From positions 5,806,001 through 5,870,000 of the forward strand of contig NZ_CP022685.1 in the NCBI RefSeq assembly GCF_002556545.1: DNA of 64,000 nt. Direction: 5' to 3'. Each line of letters starts with the position of its first letter. Within the stretch, counting starts at the first letter, position 1. Below are positions 1-7,785 of this stretch, piece after piece. The translations under genes were made by a program, and so were the position numbers. The notes beneath the pieces were generated by a model. The model had not been told where the DNA came from. It saw nothing but the letters and a program-made list of their open reading frames with translations, and did not search any database. Origin of the DNA: Streptomyces formicae. GTDB lineage: Bacteria > Actinomycetota > Actinomycetes > Streptomycetales > Streptomycetaceae.

Positions 1-312
1 AACGTCCCGATCGGCTACTCCGGCCACGAGACCGGCCTGCAGACCACGCTGGCCGCGGTCGCCCTCGGCGCCACCTTCGTCGAGCGCCACATCACCCTGG
101 ACCGCGCCATGTGGGGCTCCGACCAGGCCGCCTCCGTCGAGCCGCAGGGCCTGACCCGTCTGGTCCGCGACATCCGCACCATCGAGGCGTCCCTCGGCGA
201 CGGCGTCAAGAAGGTCTACGAGTCGGAGCTCGGCCCGATGAAGAAGCTGCGCCGCGTCCCGGGCGTCGTCGCCGAGAGCGAGTCGGCCGAGACCGAGCCG
301 GTCGCCGTCTGA
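1..312 (+). CDS. N-acetylneuraminate synthase family protein (NeuB/SpsE-like), 3' part
   Basis: The reading frame is open from the first base to the TGA at 310-312, so only the last 103 residues are visible. They hold the end of a NeuB-type TIM barrel: the GYSGHE motif near the visible start, then ALGATFVERHITLDR and the WGSDQAAS segment that close the active site. NeuB enzymes condense phosphoenolpyruvate with an N-acetylated hexosamine to make sialic-acid-like nonulosonates. No C-terminal antifreeze (SAF) domain follows; the protein ends about 35 residues after the barrel. The polysialyltransferase-like gene 53 bp downstream fits a surface-glycan role. The family is clear; the exact substrate cannot be read from this fragment. 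Confidence 0.82.
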   Translation, partial: NVPIGYSGHETGLQTTLAAVALGATFVERHITLDRAMWGSDQAASVEPQGLTRLVRDIRTIEASLGDGVKKVYESELGPMKKLRRVPGVVAESESAETEPVAV

Positions 313-365
313 GCACGCGACCCGCTTTAACCGGATACGGATTAACGGGATACGGACATACGACG

Positions 366-1469
366 ATGAGCCCCCGAGTCGGCCGAGCCGCCGATGCCAC
401 CGGCACCACCGCTCCCTCCACGCTCGCCTTCGTGGAGAGCCCTGTTCAGCTTCTGAACGTCCTGGAGTGGGCGCACGCCGCGGCCGCGACGGGCCCGACC
501 GGGGGACTCACCGTCGTCGTCCTCTCCCCGAACGACCCGATGACGCGCGGCCAGCTGCGGCGCATGGCCCAGCTGGCCCGTGACGAGGGCGTCGAGGTCC
601 GCTGGGAGGAGGCGCGCGGTGGCACCGCCGCCCCCTTCCACACCATCGGCGGCCTCGCGGGCCCGCTGCGCAGGGCCGACCGGATAGTGATCGGCGACCC
701 CTTCTCGCGCTACGTGCAGCTGCTGCTCACGATCACGCGCGCCCGCTCCCTGGTCGTCGTGGACGACGGCACGGCCACGATGGAGTTCATCGCCCAACTG
801 GCCCGTGGGGAACGCCTGGTGCGCTGGCACCGCAAGGGCGGCAGACCGGGCCCCCGTGACCTGGTCTTCGCCCCGGTGTCGGCCACGGCACGGCGCCGCC
901 TCACTCCCGGCGGGGCGCGTGCCGTGGAGGTCTTCTCCGCGATGCCCATCGACCAGGCACCGGACGGCGTGACGGTCTCCGTCAACGCCTTCGCCTGGAC
1001 CAGGGAGCGCTTCGGACCGCCCCGCATCACCCGGGGCGCCGACCTCGTCGGCACCTCCCTGGTGGAGACCGGGGTGGTCGACCCCGACCGCTACGTGGAG
1101 GCGGTCCGCGCGCTCTCGCACACGCACGGCGCGACCCGCTACTTCGCACACCGCCGCGAGAGCGCCGAGAAGCTCCACCGCCTCGCGGTCGAGACGGGCC
1201 TCCAGGTCGTACGCCCCGACCTGCCCCTGGAGCTGATCGCGCGGCGCGGCCCCATCGGCCGTACGATCCTCAGCTTCCCCTCGACGGTCGTGCACACCCT
1301 GCCGCTCGCCCTCGCGGGCACCGAGGTGAAGGTCGCGGTCTGCGACATCGACCCGGCCTGGCTGACCGAGACGGCGTCCCCGCGCGCCCAGGGCTTCCTG
1401 TCCGGGGTGACGGGGACGGCACGGGACGTGCACCGCCTGACGTCGGTGCGGCACACGGCACCGGCGTGA
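366..1469 (+). CDS. Polysialyltransferase-like glycosyltransferase
   Basis: A 367-residue soluble protein. Residues about 20-35 hold a FVESPVQLLNVLEW segment, followed by alternating strands and helices, a VVVDDGTAT motif near residue 135 and a FPSTVVHTLPLAL segment near residue 305. The VESPVQ opening, the DDGT motif and the late serine/threonine-rich segment resemble bacterial polysialyltransferase and capsule-transferase families (glycosyltransferase 52/DUF type). The ATG at 366 is taken as the start because the upstream in-frame sequence is low complexity and the sialate synthase gene ends at 312. Location directly after a NeuB-like gene suggests transfer of a nonulosonate-like sugar to a surface polymer. 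The acceptor and true activity are inferred. Confidence 0.65.
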   Translation: MSPRVGRAADATGTTAPSTLAFVESPVQLLNVLEWAHAAAATGPTGGLTVVVLSPNDPMTRGQLRRMAQLARDEGVEVRWEEARGGTAAPFHTIGGLAGPLRRADRIVIGDPFSRYVQLLLTITRARSLVVVDDGTATMEFIAQLARGERLVRWHRKGGRPGPRDLVFAPVSATARRRLTPGGARAVEVFSAMPIDQAPDGVTVSVNAFAWTRERFGPPRITRGADLVGTSLVETGVVDPDRYVEAVRALSHTHGATRYFAHRRESAEKLHRLAVETGLQVVRPDLPLELIARRGPIGRTILSFPSTVVHTLPLALAGTEVKVAVCDIDPAWLTETASPRAQGFLSGVTGTARDVHRLTSVRHTAPA

Positions 1470-1479
1470 GCCCGCACGC

Positions 1480-1935
1480 TCAGGCGGCGGCGAACCCCTT
1501 CACGTACCGCCGCTGCCAGGGCGTCTCCACCGCGTGCCGGTCGTAGCGCGCGCGGACGAACGCGACCGCTTCCCCGGCGGGCACCCCGTCGAGGACGGCG
1601 AGGCAGGCCAGGGCGGTCCCCGTCCTGCCGCGCCCGCCGCCGCAGGCCAGTTCGACGCGTTCGCCCGCGGCGCGGGCCCAGGCGTCGCGCAGCACCTCGC
1701 GCGCCCGCGCCCGGTCGGCGGGCAGCCGGAAGTCGGGCCAGCGCAGCCAGACGTGCTCCCAGGCGATGCCCTCCGGCGCCTTGCCGAGCAGATAGACCCC
1801 GAAGCCGGGCGTCGGCCCCTCCGGCAGCGGGCGCCGCAGCCCCCGCCCCCGGACGAGCCGCCCGGAAGGAAGCCGCAGGACGCCGGGCGCGTCGGCCTGC
1901 CAGGTCGCTGTCGTCGCGCGGTGATCCTCGCTCAT
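1480..1935 (-). CDS. Protein tyrosine / dual-specificity phosphatase family protein
   Basis: A 151-residue cytoplasmic protein with the signature CGGGRGRTG at residues 98-106. This fits CX5R(T/S)G, with Cys98 as the expected nucleophile and Arg104 as the phosphate-binding residue. The residue before the cysteine is alanine, where most of the family has histidine. A preceding WPDFRLPADR segment fits the substrate-loop region. The family hydrolyses phosphotyrosine or other phosphomonoesters. The gene runs convergently to the glycosyltransferase gene, ending 10 bp from its stop. The start is ATG at 1935. Streptomyces carries similar short proteins of unknown target; a substrate cannot be deduced here. 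Confidence 0.75.
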   Translation of the reverse strand: MSEDHRATTATWQADAPGVLRLPSGRLVRGRGLRRPLPEGPTPGFGVYLLGKAPEGIAWEHVWLRWPDFRLPADRARAREVLRDAWARAAGERVELACGGGRGRTGTALACLAVLDGVPAGEAVAFVRARYDRHAVETPWQRRYVKGFAAA

Positions 1936-1989
1936 GGCCGCTCATCGTACGGAGTCCTCTCGTACGGAGCTCCTCTTGTACGGAGCTCC

Positions 1990-2379
1990 TCAGACCCCTG
2001 TCCGCAGATACGTCCAGGTGTTGGGGCCGACGATGCCGTCGTCGTTCAAGTGCCAGGAACGCTGGAACTTCTTCACGGCCGAGCGGGTGTCCTTCCCGAA
2101 CCGGCCGTCGATCCCGTCGGGTCCGATGCCGATGCCCCGGAACCGGAGCAGCGCCTGGATCTCCTTGACCTGCCTGCCGCTGTCGCCGTAGTCGCTGTAG
2201 ACGTTCCTGGTGTCGTAGCCGCAGTAGAAGCCGAGGTTGGTGCGCCACGAGCAACTGGCCGACACGGACGGCGCGGTGGGTTCGGCCGCCGACGCGGTGG
2301 TGGCGGCGACCCCGGTCGCGGCGGTCGCGGCGAGGAGGCCTGCGGCGAGCACGGTCGCTGCCTTGTGGTGGTGGGTCAT
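1990..2379 (-). CDS. Secreted peptidoglycan-binding domain protein
   Basis: 129 residues. Residues 1-32 are a classical Sec signal peptide: basic start, alanine-rich core and an ASAAE cleavage-like site. After it, residues 43-57 contain two cysteines (CSW and FYCGYDTRN) that could form a disulfide. Residues 65-125 form a PG_binding_1 repeat, with VKEIQALLRFRGI, GIDGRFGKDTRSAVKKFQ and DGIVGPNTW motifs. The ATG at 2379 is preceded by CAGGAG at a good distance. The domain binds cell-wall peptidoglycan. There is no attached hydrolase, so this is a stand-alone wall-binding protein. Confidence 0.8.
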   Translation of the reverse strand: MTHHHKAATVLAAGLLAATAATGVAATTASAAEPTAPSVSASCSWRTNLGFYCGYDTRNVYSDYGDSGRQVKEIQALLRFRGIGIGPDGIDGRFGKDTRSAVKKFQRSWHLNDDGIVGPNTWTYLRTGV

Positions 2380-2623
2380 GGGTGCTCCTGAGGAGAGGAA
2401 GGGGCGGCGCTCCCGTGTGCGGCCGCCCGGACCCGAAGCACGCTAGGTGCGCGGCCGCCCGTGCCGCGTCCAGCGGGAGTGTGACTCCTCTGTGCACCCA
2501 CGGTTGTGGCGGGGTCAACCCTCGGCGTAGCTCCTTGGGGGCATCAACCCCGCGCGGTACGGGCGAGAAGGCGCGGCATCGCGGCGATGCGCACCGGGAA
2601 AGGCCCCCGTCCGAGACCATCCC

Positions 2624-3157
2624 TCAGCGTTGTTCCGGACAGAGTGCGCCCGGCGCCGCGTTGTTGGGCGTGCACGTCACCAGGGCCAAAGACAGGTAGG
2701 ACTGTCCGTTCAGGTAGTGGCCGAGCGACACGTCGCCACCCCATCCCAGACGATCGGCAGCCGCCGCCACGTGCACCGCTAGCCGCGTCGTGTCCCGATC
2801 CTGCTCGGAGGCAAACCGCGGAGCGTACTCGGCGAGCTGAAGCGCCAACCACTCGGCGGCCAGCTTCGGCTCCTTCCATGTGCCCCGGATGAGCTTCGAC
2901 GGCTTCATCAGCCAGTGAGCAGTCTCGATAGGCGGCAGGCCGGTCACGGGGAACTCGGCCACGACTTGGCGGTAACGGGCGGCCAGCCGCAGACCGTCCT
3001 TGTCGTCCTCACCTGCTGGCGGTGGCGGCGGATCGGGGTACGGCGGCCGTCTCAACGCGTCCTCGTCGAAGTGCGCTCTAGGGCCGGTCCACAGATAGGC
3101 GTGGATGTGCAACGGGCGTCCCACCTCGGGGAGATGCGGAAGCGGCCCCCAACCCAC
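2624..3157 (-). CDS. Hypothetical protein in the lower-GC accessory operon
   Basis: Up to 177 residues, with no domain I recognise. The readable features are an N-terminal RPLHIHAYLWTGP segment, a proline run (YPDPPPPPAGEDD) around residue 45, and a helical second half with tryptophans, GTWKEPKLAAEWLALQLAEYAP and DRLGWGGDVSLGHYLNG. No membrane segment or signal peptide is seen. It is the last gene of a minus-strand run with two small genes, a DUF6879 gene and a broken XRE gene, 39 bp after the DUF397-like gene. The start is uncertain: GTG at 3157 gives the longest form, GTG at 3124 starts at the conserved-looking GRPLHIH segment, and neither has a clear ribosome site. Confidence 0.55.
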   Translation of the reverse strand: MGWGPLPHLPEVGRPLHIHAYLWTGPRAHFDEDALRRPPYPDPPPPPAGEDDKDGLRLAARYRQVVAEFPVTGLPPIETAHWLMKPSKLIRGTWKEPKLAAEWLALQLAEYAPRFASEQDRDTTRLAVHVAAAADRLGWGGDVSLGHYLNGQSYLSLALVTCTPNNAAPGALCPEQR

Positions 3158-3196
3158 GGGGACGGGTCGAGAGCCGCTTTCAGGGAGTGCCGTGGA

Positions 3197-3427
3197 TCAG
3201 GCGGAGAGTCCGAAGCGCGCCGGGTCGATACCGGCCGCGTCCAGTTCCTCCGTGGTGAACCTCAGGGGCTCCGCATGGGGCCGCTTGCTGTCGCGCAGGG
3301 CCCACGCGTTGGGGCCGATCTTCGCGAGCTGTGCGCACGCTTCGCCGTCCGGGTGCGTGCTACCTCCGCACGCCTTGACGAACACGACTCCGTCGATGGG
3401 CAGGGCGTACAGGTCGGTTCCGGGCAT
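3197..3427 (-). CDS. DUF397-like small protein
   Basis: A 76-residue acidic protein. Its second half (PNAWALRDSKRPHAEPLRFTTEELDAAG) matches the DUF397 signature, an RDSK motif followed by a short strand and an E/D-rich helix. The ATG at 3427 is chosen over a longer frame because GGAAGG lies 8 bp upstream. DUF397 proteins are encoded next to XRE/DUF5753 regulators in Streptomyces (the WhiJ/AbaA and Scr1/Scr2 type pairs) and modulate them. Here the adjacent upstream regulator is frameshifted, so this protein may have lost its partner. Confidence 0.72.
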   Translation of the reverse strand: MPGTDLYALPIDGVVFVKACGGSTHPDGEACAQLAKIGPNAWALRDSKRPHAEPLRFTTEELDAAGIDPARFGLSA

Positions 3428-3519
3428 GGTGCACCTTCCTGGGGGCGCTGACAGGATAGGCCGGGGCTTCCTCTGTTTGGTCGGCATCTGCCTATCGTGG
3501 CCCCGGTGCGGCAGGGCTT

Positions 3520-4349
3520 CTAGCCTGTTTCCTGTTCCCTCAAGAAGTCATCTCGGATGCCCGCGACAAGGCTTCGCATGTCCTCGCCCGAAACGGCTAC
3601 CTGCTCGAATCCTTCGAACTTTTCCGCGTAGAGCTCCACGTCCCGGAACTCGGTAGTAGTGATCTCGGCGTGGGGAATTTCGACGATGACTAGCCGTTTG
3701 TCGAAGAGGACGAAAGAGGAGCTGGGGAGGTCGACCATCTGCACTGAAAGCGGCACGACGCCGATGCTCACGTTGGGCATTCGCGACATGCCGATGATCT
3801 TGTCCAGCTGTGCGGCCATCATTCGCGGTTGGATGAGCCGCCACCTGAGAACGGATTCCGTGATGACGAATCGGAACGTGCGAGCTGTGTCGTACAAGAC
3901 GCCTTGGCGACGGACGCGTGCCCCGTCGTCTTTTCCAGGATGGCATCCGTGTAGCCGTGCCTGCCCAAGACTGCACGCACGTATTCCGGGGACTGGAGCA
4001 GGCCGGGAACGCACACCGGCTGGAAGAGACGCATCAGTGTCGTCTGAGCTTCTATCGCTCTGATCGCTTCCTGATGCTTGTGCAGGCCGGTGCGCCGGTA
4101 GATGCGCCACGCTGTCGCCTCGGTAGCGGCCATACGGGCCGCCTCGGCCAGCTGTGCCTTGATCTCTTCGGAGACTTCCAGCGCGGTAAGGACGCGCTCG
4201 ACGTCCATGAGGCTCGGAGTGATGACCCCGTTTTCAATCTTGCTGAGCTTGCTCGGGGACATGGTTGCGCTCCGGGCAACCACCTTGGCTTGCTTGCCGC
4301 TAGCCTCCCGTAGCTCCCGCAGCGCCGCACCGATATCAATCGTGGTCAC
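3520..4349 (-). pseudogene. XRE-family regulator with DUF5753 domain, disrupted by a frameshift
   Basis: The first part, to about position 3930, encodes an XRE helix-turn-helix (LRELREASGKQAKVVARSA, SKLSKIENG) and the start of the DUF5753 ligand-like domain (QPVCVPGLLQSPEYVRAVL). Its frame then runs into a stop at 3819. The rest of DUF5753 (RRQGVLYDTARTFRFVITE, MSRMPNVSIGVVPL, TEFRDVELYAEKFEGFEQVA) continues in another frame to the stop at 3520. The switch falls within 3906-3935 and equals one missing base or two extra ones. I see no canonical slippery heptamer. The GTG start at 4349 overlaps the upstream stop as GTGA. It is a recent pseudogene, a sequencing error, or less likely a recoded gene. 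Confidence 0.78.
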
Positions 4350-4876
4350 TCCGGCTTGTACCGCTCCCACCATTCAGCGAACGGCTCGGCTCGCCGCATC
4401 GCCTCATCCCGATGTGCTAGCCATTCTTGAGCCTGACTCTCTGGGAGGAGCTCGGCCCCTACGAACTCCCCGAAATCGCCGTACTGCATAGAAACGACGT
4501 TCCGTTCATCGAACGCCCAGAAGTCCGGAACACCTTGAAGCGGGTTCGGCTGCTCTGTGGTGTCGAGAATGAAGAGCTCTTCACCAGCTGCCTGGTTCCG
4601 AATGTAGCCCCAGCCCAGTTCGAAGCGAAGATAATTGCTCAGCGGCCGGGAAAGGATGTGAACCCGGTACATACGCCTACCGGCCTCTATGGCGTTCCGT
4701 ACAGTAGTCACCCATCCCGCCGACTTGTACTCTTCCGGCTGCGGCTTACCGGCCAGAAAAGCGTGATAGGCATCAACGCCCCCTGACTTGCTGTAGTCGT
4801 CCAGCGTCTCCAGCCGGAACGCCTCTTGCTGAAACTCCGTGAAGAGCTTTCCGAAGTCGTCAGGTGAGATGTTCAC
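4346..4876 (-). CDS. DUF6879 family protein
   Basis: 176 residues in a compact alpha/beta protein with no signal peptide. It has an N-terminal FGKLFTEFQQEAFRLETLDDY segment, a GRRMYRVHILSRPLSNYLRFELGWGYIRN strand-rich core, a DTTEQPNPLQGVPDFWAFD segment and a terminal EWLAHRDEAMRRAEPFAEWW helix. These are the marks of the DUF6879 proteins common next to XRE/DUF5753 regulators in Streptomyces. The function is unknown. The GTG at 4876 is preferred because AGAGGG lies 6 bp upstream; it overlaps the upstream gene by 17 bp. The stop overlaps the regulator start, so translation of the two is probably coupled. Base composition is visibly less GC-rich than in the flanking core genes. Confidence 0.72.
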   Translation of the reverse strand: MNISPDDFGKLFTEFQQEAFRLETLDDYSKSGGVDAYHAFLAGKPQPEEYKSAGWVTTVRNAIEAGRRMYRVHILSRPLSNYLRFELGWGYIRNQAAGEELFILDTTEQPNPLQGVPDFWAFDERNVVSMQYGDFGEFVGAELLPESQAQEWLAHRDEAMRRAEPFAEWWERYKPE

Positions 4877-5069
4877 GGGCAACCCTCTTGAGCAGTGCCA
4901 TGGGGATACGGACAGCCGTCTCGTGCTCCGGCATCTTCATAATGGAGAGCGCTTCCTCGTCCTCCACCTTGAAGCCCTGCACTAAGACATGCTCGGCGTC
5001 CTTGTCGATGGCCCACACGGTCGGGCACGGGCCCTCATCACACTCGCTCGCGAGCTGTCTGGGCTTCAC
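4860..5069 (-). CDS. Small conserved hypothetical protein, first gene of the DUF6879 operon
   Basis: 69 residues from a GTG at 5069, supported by a GGGGG ribosome site 8 bp upstream. The protein has two cysteines (SECDEGPCPTVWAID), an acidic stretch (FKVEDEEALSIM) and ends with a basic amphipathic helix (IPMALLKRVAREHL). No named domain is recognised. Very similar-sized genes precede DUF6879 and XRE genes in other Streptomyces. Its 3' end overlaps the DUF6879 gene by 17 bp, so the two are translationally linked. A structural or regulatory partner of the same system is likely but unproven. Confidence 0.6.
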   Translation of the reverse strand: MKPRQLASECDEGPCPTVWAIDKDAEHVLVQGFKVEDEEALSIMKMPEHETAVRIPMALLKRVAREHLT

Positions 5070-5174
5070 CGGCTGACCCCCTGCATAGGTGGCGTGTGTT
5101 CTTGTTCGATCCTTCCGACCCTGTAGCCAGGGGGTCAAGGGGCGGCAGTTGAGAGAACAGGAAACCGCCCTTCG

Positions 5175-5357
5175 TCAGCGCCGCATGTTCTTGACGGCGC
5201 GTATGAGGGTGCCGAGTTGGGTGCGGGACGTGCTGAGGATGACCTCTGGCTCGTCGCTTTCGCGGAGGCGGATCGTTCCGTCGGGGGCGGTGGCGATGTT
5301 GACGCAGGAGGAGGCTTCTTGGCTGTACGTCGACTTCTGCCAGGCGAGTTCGGTCAC
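5175..5357 (-). CDS. DUF397 domain protein (AbaA/WhiJ-associated type)
   Basis: A 60-residue protein that is essentially a bare DUF397 domain: WQKSTYSQEASSCVNIA, then TIRLRESDEPEVILSTSRTQLGTLIRAV. The opening W-x-KSxYS and the central strand pair are diagnostic, although the usual RDSK is RESD here. The GTG at 5357 lies 13 bp after the XRE regulator stop and has AGGAAG upstream, so the two genes form an operon. In the characterised Streptomyces pairs the small protein opposes or modulates the DNA-binding partner. Confidence 0.82.
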   Translation of the reverse strand: MTELAWQKSTYSQEASSCVNIATAPDGTIRLRESDEPEVILSTSRTQLGTLIRAVKNMRR

Positions 5358-5370
5358 GGTGGTGGGCTTC

Positions 5371-6225
5371 CTAGACGTCTTTGATGAGCTGGGCGATGAA
5401 GTCGCGGGACTTGGCCGGGGCGAGGGCGGCACGCTCCATGCGGTCCAGGACCAAGCGGTAGCGCTCCAACTGGGCTGGGGAGTCGATGAGTTCGCCTCCG
5501 TGATCGGTGTCGATCTGAACGGTGTCCAGTTGCCGAACCGGGCCGTGGAGGTAGTCGACGCCCTGGCCCGAGGTGTGGAAGGGGCCGCTTTCGAAGGGGA
5601 CGACGGCCAGGGTGACGTGGTCGAGGTCGCCCATGTCGATGAGGTGGCCGAGCTGGTCCCGGTTCGTGGTCCGGTCGCCGAAGCGCATGCGCAGGGCCGC
5701 TTCGTGGATGATCGCCGTATAGGGCGAGGGCTGGTCGCGGTGGAGTACGGCCTGACGCTTCACCCGGTGGGAGACCCGGTGTTCGATCTCGTGGGGTTTG
5801 AGCTGCGGGACGGTCTGGTCGAAGAGGGCTCGCGCATGGGCGGCGGTCTGGAGCAGGCCGGGGATGTTGATGATCTGGGCGACGCGGATCCGCGTCGCGT
5901 GGTGCTCCAACTCGGTCAGGTCCAGCATGCGCGGCGAGAGGATGTCGCGGTACTCCTCCCACCAGCCGCGTCGGCGATCACCTGGCATGGCGGCGAGGGC
6001 GTCGACCAGTTCGCCGTCCGTGCAGTCGTAGTGTCCCGCGAGCGCGCGCACGCGGTCACCGCTCACTCCGTAGCGCCCCGCCTCGATGTTGCTGATGCGC
6101 GACTGGGGGACACCCAGGAGCGCAGCCGCCTCGGTAACGCTCAGGTCGGCGCGCTCGCGCAGTCGGCGCAGTTCGGTGCCGAGGCGTCGTCGACGCACCG
6201 TCGGCAGGGAACTCGGCTCGGGCAT
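5371..6225 (-). CDS. XRE-family transcriptional regulator with DUF5753 domain (WhiJ-like)
   Basis: 284 residues. Residues about 15-70 form an XRE helix-turn-helix (LGTELRRLRERADLSVTEAAALLGVPQSRISNIEAG is the core region). The remainder is DUF5753: INIPGLLQTAAHARALF, HRVKRQAVLHRD, YTAIIHEAALRMRFG, HVTLAVVPFESGPF and the C-terminal YRLVLDRMERAAL helix. The ATG at 6225 is chosen over a longer frame because GAGGAG lies 9 bp upstream. A DUF397 gene follows in the same operon and an RsbW-like kinase gene diverges from it, matching the abaA/whiJ gene set known to affect development and antibiotic production. The 12-bp inverted repeat at 6281-6319 is the likely target. Confidence 0.88.
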   Translation of the reverse strand: MPEPSSLPTVRRRRLGTELRRLRERADLSVTEAAALLGVPQSRISNIEAGRYGVSGDRVRALAGHYDCTDGELVDALAAMPGDRRRGWWEEYRDILSPRMLDLTELEHHATRIRVAQIINIPGLLQTAAHARALFDQTVPQLKPHEIEHRVSHRVKRQAVLHRDQPSPYTAIIHEAALRMRFGDRTTNRDQLGHLIDMGDLDHVTLAVVPFESGPFHTSGQGVDYLHGPVRQLDTVQIDTDHGGELIDSPAQLERYRLVLDRMERAALAPAKSRDFIAQLIKDV

Positions 6226-6280
6226 CGATTGCTTCTCCTCGTCCGTGCATGCGTTGCAGAGGTACCCCACACGGGGGAAC

Positions 6281-6319
6281 ATGGTCTGCATTTCCTGCTA
6301 AGCATGGAATGCAGACCAT
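6281..6319. promoter_or_regulatory. Inverted-repeat operator between the XRE regulator and kinase genes
   Basis: ATGGTCTGCATT at 6281-6292 and AATGCAGACCAT at 6308-6319 are perfect 12-bp inverted arms separated by 15 bp. The inner flanks (CCTGCT and AGCATGG) extend the symmetry with a one-base slip. It lies 55 bp upstream of the regulator start and 135 bp upstream of the divergent kinase start. Autoregulation by the XRE protein is the simplest inference; no binding data can be read from sequence. Confidence 0.7.
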
Positions 6320-6454
6320 GCTACGTCCTACGGTGTCACTCGAACCGCTCAACTGCCCCCCCGTAAGCCGGAAGCGCACCGCACCGCACGGCGCGGCATG
6401 CCACCGCCGGGAACCGGCAACGAGCGAGCCGAACTCCGCCCCCAAGGAGGCGAC

Positions 6455-6904
6455 ATGGCAACCGTATCCCCGCCCCACACCTGGTCGTACGCCCTTCACC
6501 TGCCCCACGACCCCCGTGCTCCCCGCATCGCCCGCATGACGCCCCGCGCCGTCCTTCCCGCGTGCGGACTGGCTGAACTGGCAGACCTTGCCGAGCTGTT
6601 GACGTCCGAGCTCGTCACCAATGCCTATCGGCACTCCGAGGGCCCCGCCGCCCTGCGCCTGCGCGGCACCGACGACCCGTGCGGGCTGCGGGTCAGCGTG
6701 TGGGACACGAACCCGCACATCCCTTCTCCTTTCGACAAGCCGCCCGGCCGCCGAGGCCCACTGCGCCCTGTCCCGCACGAGTCGGACAGCGGGCGCGGTC
6801 TCGGCCTCGTCGCGCAGTGGGCCCGGGCCTGGGGCGGACACCCCCTGGGTGACGACCTCTTCGGGCGGGGCGGCAAGCTGCTGTGGTTCGAGCTCGGCGC
6901 CTGA
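6455..6904 (+). CDS. ATP-binding protein, RsbW-like anti-sigma/serine kinase family
   Basis: 149 residues of a GHKL (HATPase_c) domain. The N box is ELVTNAYRHSEG near residue 55, the G1 box is VWDTNP near residue 90, and the G2 region is ESDSGRGLGLVAQWA near residue 113. This is the short form typical of Streptomyces anti-sigma-factor kinases, which bind or phosphorylate sigma-factor antagonists. The start ATG is preceded by a near-ideal AAGGAGG. It is divergent from the WhiJ-like regulator operon, as in the abaA locus. The target is not apparent; the STAS protein at 22745 is a conceivable but unsupported partner. Confidence 0.85.
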   Translation: MATVSPPHTWSYALHLPHDPRAPRIARMTPRAVLPACGLAELADLAELLTSELVTNAYRHSEGPAALRLRGTDDPCGLRVSVWDTNPHIPSPFDKPPGRRGPLRPVPHESDSGRGLGLVAQWARAWGGHPLGDDLFGRGGKLLWFELGA

Positions 6905-6913
6905 GGGGCTTCG

Positions 6914-7528
6914 TCACTGCGGGAGGGGTGGACGGATGGGAGAAGAGGAGGCCCGGCCCCCCGTGAGCGAGTGGTGGAGCGTGTACCGCCGCACGCCGGG
7001 CGCGTCGGCGATGGCCGCCTCGTGCGCTGCCGCGTCGGTCCACTCCGAGACGACGATCGCGCGTCCGCCGTCCGCCGTCAGGTGAAGGTGCGTGGCCAGC
7101 AGGCCGGTTGCCGGTGTGCTCGCGTTCTCCAGCGTCTGCTCCACGGCCTCCGTCATGGTGATCGCGAAGACGCCGGGGGAGTGCTCCGCGTCGTGCACCA
7201 CGCTGCGGTGCAGCCGGGTCCGGTTGAGGCCAGGCCGTTCGATCCCCGGCACCAGCGTGTCGACGCGGCTGATCACGGCGGTGCGGTAGGCGCGGGCCCA
7301 CGCCAGGTGGTCCTCGTCGCTGGTCCACTGCGCGTAGTGGAGGAGCCCCGTGCCGTCCGTCGCGACGAAGAGGTGCTGCGCGAGCCGCGCGGGAGGGGCC
7401 TCGGCGGCGGCCCACTCCTGGACGACGGCGTCGGCGGCCGCCCGGGTGCGCTCGGGGGTGCCGGTGCGCCACTCGCTGATCAGGACGGTGCCCGCGTCGG
7501 GATGGATGAGGTCCAGGAGATGTGTCAT
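6914..7528 (-). CDS. Antibiotic biosynthesis monooxygenase (ABM)-like protein, two repeats
   Basis: 204 residues. Two ferredoxin-like ABM repeats are visible: residues about 1-95 (GTVLISEWRTGTPERTRAAADA, QHLFVATDGTGLLHYAQW) and about 105-190 (VFAITMTEAVEQ, THLHLTADGGRAIVVSEWTD). Some ABM proteins are cofactor-free quinone-forming monooxygenases or haem-degrading enzymes, but many are uncharacterised. The ATG at 7528 begins at the first strand; a longer frame exists but adds only low-complexity sequence. The gene ends 9 bp from the convergent kinase gene. No cluster of biosynthetic genes surrounds it, so a specific substrate cannot be proposed. Confidence 0.68.
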   Translation of the reverse strand: MTHLLDLIHPDAGTVLISEWRTGTPERTRAAADAVVQEWAAAEAPPARLAQHLFVATDGTGLLHYAQWTSDEDHLAWARAYRTAVISRVDTLVPGIERPGLNRTRLHRSVVHDAEHSPGVFAITMTEAVEQTLENASTPATGLLATHLHLTADGGRAIVVSEWTDAAAHEAAIADAPGVRRYTLHHSLTGGRASSSPIRPPLPQ

Positions 7529-7730
7529 GCCACCCGACGCTCCACCCTCAACTGCGGTTGAGGTCAACCGCACGGCCGAACGCCAGGCGCGGGCGGGCTC
7601 CGCGCAAGGACGTCAGCGAAACGTCAGCGGTGGAACGGCGAAGCGTGAGCGGCAGGCGTCAGACTCATGAATGTCTGCAGGTCAGGCACGGATTTCCGCG
7701 AGACCGGCGTGAGCCGTGCCGCGCCGCCAC

Positions 7731-7766
7731 CACCTTCAGCACCTTCACCACCTTCACCACCTTCAC
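7731..7766. repeat. 9-bp tandem repeat upstream of the DUF4232 lipoprotein gene
   Basis: Four head-to-tail copies of CACCTTCAC (the first ends in G). They lie about 20 bp upstream of the lipoprotein start codon, in the 5' untranslated region. The array could alter transcript structure or vary in copy number between strains. Confidence 0.8.
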
Positions 7767-7785
7767 CACTCACGGGGGATTTCCC

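Noticed and set aside
3906..3935. Programmed frameshift in the XRE/DUF5753 gene
   Set aside because: GGAAAAG is not a canonical slippery heptamer and I found no downstream structure. Pseudogene or sequencing error is simpler.
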